This document shows positions 43,864 to 55,400 of a stretch of 64,000 bases of DNA, in pieces. Under the pieces are notes generated by a model that did not search any database, had not been told where the DNA came from, and saw only the letters and a program-made list of their open reading frames with translations. Every line of letters starts with the position of its first letter. Within the stretch, counting starts at the first letter, position 1. The stretch is from Effrenium voratum (lineage: Eukaryota; Sar; Dinophyceae; Suessiales; Symbiodiniaceae). Both the position numbers and the translations under genes were made by a program. The stretch is from the NCBI GenBank assembly GCA_963377175.1, contig CAUJNA010003800.1, positions 297,131 to 361,130 of the forward strand, read 5' to 3'.

Positions 43864-45884
43864 ATGTATGTATGCATGTATGTATGCATGCATGTATGTA
43901 TGTATGTATGTATGTGTGTGTGTGTGTGTCTGTATGCGTGTATGTGTGTCTGTATGCGTGTATGTGTGATGTGTATATGTGTGTATGTGTGTACGTGTGC
44001 ACGTGTGTATGCATGTGTGTACGTATGCATGTATGTATGGCATATATGTATGTATGCTTATGTATGCATATGTATGTTTGCATATATATGTACATATATA
44101 TATATATATATATATTTGTATGTATGCATGCATGCGTGTATGTCTGTGTGTATGTGTGGCATGTATTCGGGTAGGGAAGTGGGTAGGTAGGCAGGCAGGC
44201 ATGCAGGCAGTTACGTAGTAGGTACGTTGGTACGCAGGTACGTAGGTACGTAGGTATGCAGGTATGCAGGTAGGTAGGTATGTAGGCATGTAGGTATGTA
44301 GATATGTATGCATGCATGTAGGTATGTAGGTATGTATGTATGCATGTATGTATGTATGTATGTATGGGTGCATCAATGTCTTCGTGTGTACACATGTGTG
44401 TACGCATGTGTGTGTGTGTGCATATTTGTCTGTGTATCACTGCATGGCTACCGAGGAATGATGCTAAGGAACCTTGTTTGAACAAGCTGGCACAGCAGGT
44501 TTCGCGCAATGTCCGATCCCAACCTTCAAGGCCACTTTTTGCCCCGGCTGTCCTGCTCCTCGATGCGGTAAAGGCGCTTGTACTCGTAACTGTTGACGCC
44601 CACCTCATGAAGGCATGCCAGCAAGCAGCTCAAACTCGCCGGCATTCCCAACAATTGGCCACCGGTCGCGGTGCTATCCCTCCTTGAAACCTCTTCAAAT
44701 CCCATGTCTTCCTCCTTGAAACCTCTTGAAATCCCCTTGTCGGTCCTGCCTTGCCCTGCTGCGCCAGCTCTCGTAGGCGCTGCGAGGGCACGAAGACCAT
44801 GACCGAGTGGCGGTAAGACCTCAGCGCAGATCCTCGCCGAGGCTTTTCCTCTCATGACGCTGGGACCCATGGTGAAGGCCCTCCAGCCCTCTTTCGCGCC
44901 CCCTAAACCCCTACAAGTGTCACGAACGAGGCCTCAAAACTGGAGGCAGTTTTGTCATGGAAGCCACGGGCCAGCCGGCTCATCCCAAGGGTCCCAAGGG
45001 TCCCAAGAGCACAGGGCCGGACCCCCCGGACCCCCGGACCCCCCACCAGCCAAGAGGCAAGTCTTTGGCCACAGCCTCTAACTGGTTGCGGCGCTTGTTG
45101 TCCTTCTCCTGCGCAGCCTCTGCCTGCAAGATGCTCTGGACATGCACCAGCACTGCCCATGGCACACAACTCACAACATCTCAAAATTGACCCACCCAAA
45201 CACGGAGGGTCGCTGACACCAATCAACTTGGCGAAGTTTACAAGATATATGAAGTATAAATTGCAGCAGTGTCTTGCCCCTCGCTCTCTCTTTATCGTTC
45301 TCTTTCTCTTTCCCTTTGTCTAGATATTTGTCTCTGTTTATTTCTCATGCTCGCTCTCTCTCTCTCTCTCCCTGTCGTTCTCCCTCTCCCTCTACCTCAA
45401 CCACTCTTCCTCTTCTCGATGATTTCCCTTTCTGTTTCTCCGTCTCTTTCTCTTTATCGTTATCCTTTTCTCTCCCTTTCTCTCTCTCTCTCTCTCAGTC
45501 AATGTCAAAGTCTCTGTCTCGTTCGCTTTCTCTTTACCTTATGTCTCTTCGTATTTATCCTTCTCAGCCTCTGTCAATACCAGCTACACCTTCATGTCAG
45601 CTGCCCGGCAAATATGTTTCATTCAACTTCATGTTGCATGCCCTTCCTTGCCCTTCCAGCCAATCCTGCTGCCAATCCCTGTGGCGCAATCCGGCAGAAC
45701 TGAAGTGCAAAGGACCCAAGGAGCGAGGCCTAGATGCTGCTGCCTATGGGAAAATCTTCGCAGATTTAAGTCGGCGTGCCTTGCAGGCGTCAGCCAACTT
45801 GTCCTTGAACTGGTGCATGTTGTCACCCATGTAGATTTGAACGCTGTGGCGTGTGCCAGCGCCCTCCTTAGCGCCCTCCTTCTC
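42292..45884 (-). CDS. C-terminal exons of the TBC/C2 protein
   Basis: Exon 45780-45884 gives HSVQIYMGDNMHQFKDK. Short exons 45083-45123 (41 bp), 44750-44819 (SYRHSVMVFVPSQRLREL) and 44553-44603 (YEYKRLYRIEEQ, GA donor) follow. Exon 43013-43294 encodes YANIYSFGRSVAQRLR and a charged helix (LRQFEREQKKFSES). Exon 42890-42955 gives HPSDWSSPEWRPAIVD. The last exon, after a strong polypyrimidine tract and CAG|G, gives a flexible acidic tail, a helix (HKELLARAKLLKEQG) and stops at 42292-42294. Every junction keeps phase. Confidence 0.75.
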
Positions 45885-48800
45885 CTGCAGACATTCAAGA
45901 ACTTGTTGAGAATACTGGATAGCACATGAGCGCCAAACACCAAACTTGCCACTCACCACCGGCCTTGCTTCCAAAGTGAATCCGGAGCTCCTCCTTGTTG
46001 CCCAGCACCTTGATTGAACACCATCTCTCTCTCTCTCTCTCTCTGCCGTTGCATCCAAAACGAACGCCATGGATCAAGCCTTTTTGGCTGTGTATGCATC
46101 AGTCATGCCCGACAACTCGAGGGGCAAAACTTGTAAAACTGTGGGTCAAATGAGTCTGCTGGCTGAATCAGCCGGGGTAGCGGTTTGCAGTTCTGACAAC
46201 AATGCTTTTGAAAAGACAAACAATGCGTGGATAAAATAAATTGACTTGGTAAACTCAATGTGACGTCCTCGAGAACAAACGGTTCAAGCTGAATGCGGCT
46301 TGAATAAGTTCAGTACAAGGGTTCCACGCACCCACTCGAACAGGCCCGGTACAACTCCAGCAAAAACCGAATTCGCCACCGATACGGTCGGAGTCGGACT
46401 GCGACATGAAAAGTCAAATTTCAGAATCGAGCCAGATTTCTGCAGGGCACCGCGGCATAGTAGTCGTCCCGGTTCCGCGTGGCCTGGTCCCCCCAGATTT
46501 CGGGGTTGGATTCAAAGACTGCAAAGTGTTGCGAGAAAATCTAGCTCTGTGCTACGTGGATCGGAGTTGCCACGCGACCTGCGAGCTACAGCTAGGCTGC
46601 TGAGCTTGCAAATCACGAATAACCGACCCCAACGCACGCGTCCCAACATTCAAAGCACTGTAGATTTCAATGCGTAAACCTTGGCACAAGATCAATCGCT
46701 CCTCGCCGAGCCCTAGTGACTAGTGGTCAGTTGCACGCCTGGCGCGACGTCAGCTCAAGGTGATAGGCTTGCTTGGTGCGGCGCTCGAAGGAGCCCGTCC
46801 TGCCAAGCCAAAGCTGCAAGACTGCAAGCTGCAAGTTTGGCTCCCCGAGAATCGGTTCACGCGTCAGATCGGCATGTGGGGCAATGCCATGCATGACTCC
46901 CTATGCAAGCAGTGATGCTTTGTGTTGCAGGCACACATGCGCGATGTGAATGCCAAACTCGGCATCAGCCCAAAGCAGACTAAACACCCCCAGTCCCAGA
47001 CCAAAATCCCTGGCCTCAAGGAGAACTCCTTCTCCTCGTCCCACTCAGGGTTCCTGGTGGCCTTCTTCGTAGTGGTGGTCCAATAGCATTCATGGCGTCC
47101 CAAGGCCGTCTGGTGCCAACCAAACTCATCAAAGCCCGCAGGGATCTTCTCCTGGCCAACAGGGGCATGCCAGGGATCAGGGCTTGCCGTGAAATCAGGG
47201 CTTGCCGTGGACGCGCAGAACTGAAAACAATGAGGAGAAGATTGGCCACCCACCACAGACATGCAAGTAACTACTGCGAGCTTGCCGCGGACAACCGAAC
47301 AAGTCTTGAGTGGCACACTCTTCGTTTGCTGATTGGCAGCAGGCCCCAGACATGTGCCTCTTGCAGCCTTCATTCTTGGCCTGCCTTGTCTTGCCGGAAG
47401 AATGCCTCGTTCTTGACGTACATGCACACATAAGGGTCGCTGCCTTCCTGAGACAAGGCGGCAGCCTGAAAGCTCACTGCATGCGTGGACGCGTGGAGGC
47501 GCCAGCTGCCCTCAGACCCTGAGAGCCCAGCCCGGCGATAGCTTCTGTCGGCCCCTCGCAGGCCTTCTGCCTGGAGCCCGTCCGAACCCAGCACGATTCC
47601 CCTCGGTCTGCTCTGGGCAGCAGGCCTTGATGATCCTCAATTTCAGCTTCCCAGTGTGCAGGATCTCCTGAAGTCTGAACAGGTGCGTGGCGCATGTGGA
47701 GACATTGCGCATACTGCCGCCTCTTTGCCCGGCTCCCACGGGTCACGCGGATCCCACGCGTCCCGGCCTCCCGCTTCACCCGCTTCTCCATGTCCGCCGC
47801 ATCCGGCAGCGGCGGCACCTCCTCCGCGGGGAAGGTCCAAGAGGCCTCCACGATGAGGTGGCCTGCGCTTTGCGCGAGGCTCGGAGAGTGAACCTTTTGG
47901 GCATTCCGCATCAGGCCAGGTGGGAAGGCTAAGATGGTTCACAGAATGCAAAGTGACAACATATTCCATTGCACGCGGGAAGCTGGGATGCGCAAATACT
48001 CCTGCTCATGCTCTGGCCTTGCTTCATCCATGGACAGGGAGCCGCGATGGGCAAGGGGTGCCCAAATTTGGGCACTAGTTTTGCTACATATTCCATTGCA
48101 TTCGCCAGATATACCCCAAGCAAATGTCACCGCCAGGGAGACCCGACTTTGCTTTGGGATGCCTTGCGATCTACCTTTGACAACTGATGATGCGGTATGA
48201 TGCGGTCAGTTCCATCATCCCGTGTGGCATCGGTGCACTGCGTTCAGCCCGCCGCACCTTCGCAGGACAACTTTGAGAGCTTCTTGCTGTGGTATCCTTA
48301 GCGCGCGAAGGTGGCGCAAGATCAAGCAAAGCAGGTCGAGCCACAAGCAAGCAGCAGCCCGTCTCAAACAACGCCAAGGTACACTTTCCAAGCACACAAG
48401 TGAGCAGCTAGCAAATGAAACCAAACTGCCGAATGCAACCCAAAATCAGCAGCAACGAGGAACAGGACACCACAACATCTGGACTTGCCAAAACAGATCG
48501 TACCCTGGGAATTAAGCTTGGCTGTGTGACTCCGGCGCAACCTCTCAAGCCCCCCCTTGAATCCAGCTGGGCGGCGTGTGGACCCCTTGTCTGCGGGCGC
48601 AGATGTCACCGGCAGCACATAGCGCTTGGTGCTGCCGGTCATGGAGCCCAGCGGCGGCAGCCAGCACTCGCCCAGGAAGTCGTCCTGCGAATCGCAGATG
48701 CGCCAGAAGCGGCATCGCTTGGCCGCGCGTGCGTCCAAATCTTTTGAATTTCACGCCCCTGGCGCAGAATTAGCCTCTCTGGCAACCAGAACGACAGGAC

Positions 48801-51800
48801 CAACCCTGGCAGCAAAGCAGTTCTCACACCTCGCAAGAACATGTTGCACATAGGCAAAAGCAGGCTGACCTGAAGGCAAACACGTCCCTTCTCAAGAAAT
48901 GTGTCTGACGCTCAACCCTTGTCCTGCTTGCCCATGTCCTGATCCCACACCTGCCAAAGCAAGTAGGAAACATGCGAGGAGATTGAAACGGCCATTGGTT
49001 CTAGCAAGAGGAGCTGGCAACTGGCTGGGTTCTGCATCTTGGCAAACCAAGTCCCACCCAAGTAAATAGCTTTCGAGCACAACCTCCCTAAAAGTCGTCA
49101 CTCAGAACGCAAGAAGCTGCGGTGTGCCTCCAGCAAAACTGCCTGTCTCACATTCAGCGTGTCCATCATGTCAGCATCTGCTTCCTCCTGGAAAGGTGCA
49201 ACACATACAAAACAGCTTGCTGCAATGACAAAATCCACAACACTGATGGCACGACTCTGCACTGTTTTTCAGAACCGACGCCGAAAAAAACAATGTCCTT
49301 GGTTGGATCTGCAATGGTGACATCCAGGTTGATGGGAACACCTTCCGGCACGTTCTTGGTGCTGTTGTCGGTGGTGGCAAGCTGTCTCAAGGTCTCGCTC
49401 AGCAGCGGGTTGGACGTCAGGCAGTTCACGAACTCCTGGCCACGTTTCACATGTACCACCCCTCGCACTGAGGCTCAGAGCTTGAAAAGTTTCCACAGGT
49501 GTCAAAACAACGTTATTTTTTGGACATGAGCCCCAATGTGCACGGCAGATTCTCGCACAATCATGAGCCAACGGCCAATGTGCGCATCAACACTCACAGC
49601 CATCACTGCCGTCACTGCCATCACTGCCATCACTGCCATCATCGCAGTCATGGCCGTCATGCCCATCACAGCCCTGCCTGCTTGGTGAGGTTCATCTGAA
49701 TCTCTGCCGCCTCCTTGTCTGCTTCCAGGTCCATATCCAGGTGCACCACCCCACCCCTGAAGCTCCCATCTGCCTCCACGGGGATGCGGGAGTTGAATCT
49801 TTGCCCATCGCCCGCGCGACAGTAGCGGAGCCAAAGCGTCTTCGTCTGGCCAGGGAAGGGGTCGAGGACCTCCAAATCCAAAAGGCGCAAAGGCTTGCCT
49901 GTCTCCTTGATGGCATCTGGAGTGAAAAGGTTCAAGCCATAGCGGCCCATCATGACCTGCACCTCATGCGCGACGACCATCTGCTTCTTCACATCTGTCC
50001 ACTTCTTGCCTTGTTCAGTGAATTCTTCCTTTGCCCTCTGCAGGTGCTCGCTGGCACCGCTAGCATCCCCCTCAATAACGATGGCATCCAAAATGCCGGG
50101 CACTGCACCACAGCGACTGAACACCTGAAGCATATCTTGATTTGGTGACGTGCAGTAAGCCCCAAATATAGATCCTCAAAACATCCTAAAACCCGAAACT
50201 CCCTAAACGATATGCCTTAGCAATCCCACCTGATCCGCAATCATCACAGCCTGTCGGTGGGTCACGGGGTGAAGGCTTCTGGCCATGATGCCAGCCACCA
50301 GCAGCCGGCACGCCTGCAGCGTGATGAGGTTCGGCTTGGCGGGCGCTGAGCTCGGGGTGGCGCTGGCTCCCTGTGTGCTGCCAGACCCAGCAGCAGCACG
50401 CTCGCAAACGGCCTGAAAATGGCCGAAGGGTCTCTGCCAAACCCAATCCCCACTTTAGAATCTCAGGCCATGCTCAAGTTGAATTTCATGCAATGGCCAG
50501 CCCTGCCTTGCGGAAGACGGTTCCCTCTACGGAGTACTGTGCTCCCCATTGCGAGGACCACTTCCACAGCTTCTCTTCCTTCAAAGCAGCCAGTTTGACG
50601 ACGCATACGCACACGCATGTTCACACAATCTCAAGTCCCACTCCCCTAAGCCGCCATGTCAAATGTCCTTGTTCCATCCATGGTCCCCGCTGCCCATCTT
50701 GTGGAACAGCTGTCCGGTGACATTGTCGCGGCGCATGGTCCTGTCGAACTGCACAAACTTGGTCACCGGCGGGGCCATGGCCAGCGCGTTGGAGACCTTC
50801 CGCATGGTGCTGCGGGGGTCCCAGCGCTTCAGCTGCTGCGCCACTCCGTTCTCATCGTAGGTGTAGACCTCCACCCTGGGGTTCTTGGATTCAGGGGCAT
50901 CCAAGTTCAGTGACGCGCTGTGCAGAGTCATGCCCAGCTGGCCCACCTCAGGGCCGCAGCGTGGCTCAGCGACAGTGGCACTGGGTTCCCCCTATGTTCC
51001 GCTGACGAACTGGTAATGACTCATGCTGACCAAACGGAGAACAAAATCGCACTCATGCTGAATCATGCTGAAACCCTCAAATCGCACAGCCCTCATAAAC
51101 TAACTCATAAAACCCATCCAACGGCCGTCCACTTGCCTCAGGGCGGTTGCTTTGCGGCATCCACTTCAGGTCCAGCACCATGTCTCCGATGTAGGGACGC
51201 ACCCCATGGTCTGTGAGCAACGCTGCGTCTTGCTCCCGGGAGAAGCCCGGTGGCAGCTGCTTCTCTGGGCCCCAAATGGTGAAAGTCCGCGGGTTTTCGC
51301 CTACCAGCGAGGTGGTGACGAAGGGCACCAGGCTGGGTACGAAGACCTCGCCCAGCACGACCTCCACCAGGCCGCTGGCGCCGAAGGCGTAGACGAAAAT
51401 CTTCAGGTGCAGCGCCATGAACTTCACCTCCTCGTCCTTCGGCGCCTTCAGAAATTGGCCCTCGTCTGCATTGTTCTTGCCCTCGTTCCGCTCGATGATG
51501 ACCCCCGTCGCGTGGGAGATGGGGTTGATGTGCGGCACCTGCTGCTCGCTGCCAGGGTAGCCGAAGAGGTGGAAAAGGGCAATGGCCTGGCAAAATGACA
51601 CACACACACACACACGGCGTATTGCCCTGCTGCTCTGAAAATTTGGCTTGCGTTGCCGCAGCAGTATCTACAAACCCTGCAGCAAGGTTGTGGACTCCCG
51701 AAATTCCAACTTAATAATTCTCCTGGATGTGCCTCGCATGTTGAATGCACCACGCAAAATGCACAAGAAGAACGGGTGGCCTGAAAGCATAACAATTGTT

Positions 51801-52397
51801 GAGCAAATTCAGCGTTGCAAACTTTCGGGTTGCAAGTCTCTCCGTACTGGCTGTGCGCTCGTAAACGTTGTCCTGCGTGTTCTCTCGTGCTACTTACTCT
51901 TGTCATTATGCTTGCTTTGCATGTGCTCTCGCGCCACCTGCTCTGCACTGCAGGTGGCTGCACTTACTCTTCTCATGCAACTGCGTCGTGCATCTTGCTC
52001 TGCATGTACTCTCGTGCTGCTTGCTGGGCGTGCACGATTGCGAAACTGGCTCTGCTTCTGCTCTCGTGCATCTTGCTCTGCATGTGCTGTGCGCTATTTG
52101 GCTGCGCGATAAGGCTGGCTTACTTTTTCCGGAAGACTCCTTTGAAGAAGAGGCGCAGGCTTACATGACTTGCACGCAAGTGACAACTGCGTACTGTGTA
52201 CCAGCCTCCCTGACCCACGCTAGTGCAATGGGAGGGGAGAATCGGGAGAGCAATGAATTCCACAGCCCACATGCCTGAAGCAACCTCTCACCGTGGCGAC
52301 TAGGAAGGTATCACGCCCATTCTGGGCGACAAAAGAGAGAACCCCACTCCTCATGCTGATTGGGGAAAAAGTGCCAAACTTCTCTCTCTCTCTCTCT

Positions 52398-52442
<45 letters not shown>

Positions 52443-55400
52443 AAATACGTTGGTACTTTACTGCAAGTGCAAGTGTTGTTTCTGTTATCACAAACAAAAA
52501 TGTAGTTAGCCAACATGCACTCTTTTCCTGGTAGACTCAAGGCCTGCAGTCGGGTAGTGTACATCATGCATGCACAAGTGACAAGTAGTGCAACATGATA
52601 TTTGACACGGCCCCTTGGTTAAAAGACCTTGTAGTGTCCTTTAACCATAGACCCAAAAGGTGGTATTGACAGTAGTGGCAAAAACGAATGCACGTGTTGT
52701 TTGCCGATGCTACTGTAGCGAACAGGCATGTAGTCTCTTAAAAAAGATGACCGAAGGTAGGTATCCACAGCGCTGCTGTCTGTAGTTCAACTAACCTTCA
52801 AATGATCAAAAAGTGAAATTGCTGTACAAGAACCCTAAATGGCTCTCAGTCATCTCGTAGTACGATGACGTAGTACAGCACGTAGTTGCAGCTCCACCTA
52901 GAGATCAGGTGTGCTTAGTCCAGTGTTGGACTCGGTAGTTCTGGACTTGGCTGATGCGGTAGTCCAAGCCTGCATAGTGGTTGGTAGTGAATGTGTTGAG
53001 GAAGTCTGGACCGCCACGGAGGCGGTTGTAGTCGCATTCTGGTGGTGCAAGTGCTTGGCCGGTTGTAGTGAGGTAGTTGTGGAGTAGTAGTTTGTGTTGT
53101 GTGGAAAGATTTGTAGCCGTGAGGAGGGTGATGCCGTAGTAGGTGACACTTTTGTGTAGCATCGTGTTGATGGACTTGTAGTGGTGGTCTTGAAGTTGTT
53201 GCGGTTGGTCGAAGTAGTTGAGTAGTTCTGGTAGGTACAGGGGCATGTGGTAGTTCCAAATGAAGTTGTTGGACAGGTTGAATGTAGTGGTGATCTGGTC
53301 CAAGTTGTAGGTGATTCGGTGTAGTCGTTGATGTAGCTGGCGTGTAGGTAGGTGGTGCTCGTCTTTGATTGAGATCATGTGGCTCACGTAGTCGCGGCAG
53401 AAGTTGATGAGTTGTCCAGCACTGACAAATCGTAGTAGAACTTCTGGTGGAATGTGTAGTTGGATGATGACCATCGAGTTGGTGTACTGAGTTGTGAGGT
53501 GTAGTGATGTTAGGTTGTAGTAGTAGAAGTTGACTGCCTCTGAAAGACGTAGGTGAAGAGGTAGTGAGTCGTAGTGTGGCATCCGTAGGTCTGAAGGTAG
53601 GTCGTGAACTGGTAGGTTGTAGTTGAGCTCGGGGATGGGTGTAGTTTGTTGTTGACTTAGTAGTTGGAACTCCTCGAGCGTCAAAGCCACGTAGACCCTG
53701 AAGTAGTTCTGCTCCGGGTCGATCGCTGGAGTGTCAGGGATGTTGTTCTCAATTGTAGTGAGGTGTGCCAAGATGTCGTCGGGTCTGTAGAAAGGTGCCG
53801 GTGTGGGTAGTTGGTGATTGAAGTTGTAGTTGAGGGAGTTGTAGGCCTCAGGTGGTGGTGTGGCCAAAGTAGCCATGCTGCTGGAGTCGGTAGTGCCCTG
53901 CCGATCCGGTGGTGTGAAAAACCCTGTCCGGTAGTACTGCCAGCCTGTTGTTCGACGGGCAGAGTAGTCTCTGGCGCTGATGTAGTAACCTCCATCGGCA
54001 TGACATCCAGCGTAGTCGCATCCATGGGCGTAGTTCCAGCCATTGCTGGTAGTTCGGCCTATCGAGATGCAGTGAAACGGGGCAGACAGTAGTGAGCCAA
54101 TGTTAGCTCACAAAAGCACATGCGGGCATGTAGTAAAACACAAAACAACATGTAGTGTTGACTCAAGCCGCCAAAAGCCGCCAAAAGTGCAAGTGCAAAT
54201 TACTGGTGGTTACAATTACTATTACTTGTAGTCACTGTTACTGCTACTGTTACCTAAATGCAGGTAGTTACATATGGCCATATACAAACTGTTGTGGTTG
54301 ATGTGCAACAGTTGTGAAACAGTTGTTGTTCGTAGTGCTAAACACGTATGCCAATGCTCTGTATGAGCCTCTGTAGTGTTTCTTTGCTAATGTATTTTGT
54401 GAACAAGCCTGAGCTGTGTGTAGTGTGTTGATTTTGAGGATTCTGATGATGTCGTGCTTGATGAGGTCTTGTGTGTAGAGAAATTTAAGGTCGATGTGTT
54501 TTGCTCGTTTGCTAGTGCCTTGTCGTGTAGCAATGCTCTTGCCTGCTGTGGAGTCTGTGTGGATGCGTAGATTTAGCTTGCTGCAAATGTTGGTTTCAAG
54601 TAGGAAGTTTCTGAGGTGTAGTCCCTCATTAACTCCTGTGCAAATGGCGTAGAGTTCAGACTCTGCTGAGCTGAGTGCTATTGTAGCTTGTGTTCTGCTG
54701 CCAAATGCAACTGTTGTTCCTAAAAAGATGATGTTGAAACCTGAAGTTGATTTCCTGGTAGTAGGGCATCCTGCCCAGTCGGCATCGACATGAACGTCGA
54801 GATCCAGGATGTTGTTGGTGTTTGCTCTGAGTGTTGTTGTTGGTTCTATGGTGAATTTGTAGTGCTTGGTGCCGTGCAAGTAGCGTAGTAGATGTTTGAC
54901 TCTCTTTTGTGAAAGTTCTGTAGGTGCTGTGAGGTCTCGTGCTAGTTCTTTTGTGGAGTATGCAATGTCTGGTCGTGTGTATGCTAACCATTGTAGTTTG
55001 CCAACAATCCTTCTGTACCTTTTGTGTTGTTCGTGGTCAAGTAGTGCTTCATCTTCTATTGTTGGTTTGTAGTGTGCAATTCCTGGAGTGTTCACTGAGT
55101 TGCAGTTGTTCATTCCAGACTCCTCGATCATGTTGTCGATGTAGGAGTCCTTTAGTCCCAGGTTGCAGTAGTTGCCAAAGTGGTCGATGTTTCTTGCAAG
55201 AAATTGTTGTGGTTTGCCAGGCTCGAGGTAGCCGATGTGCTTGAGTAGGACCTGCTTCTGGATGGCCTCGAAGGTGGAGTCGACAGTAGCCTTGTCACCA
55301 AGTACCAAGAGATCATCCACGTAGACCATGATGTAGCAGTCGCGAGTCGCGTTGGTGTAGACGTTAGGTTCTGACTTTAGTCTTACAAAGCTGAGTTTTT

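Noticed and set aside
43690..44608. 292-codon minus-strand frame
   Set aside because: Most of it translates TATG/TCTG repeats. Only its start overlaps real exon sequence at 44553-44603, in a different frame.
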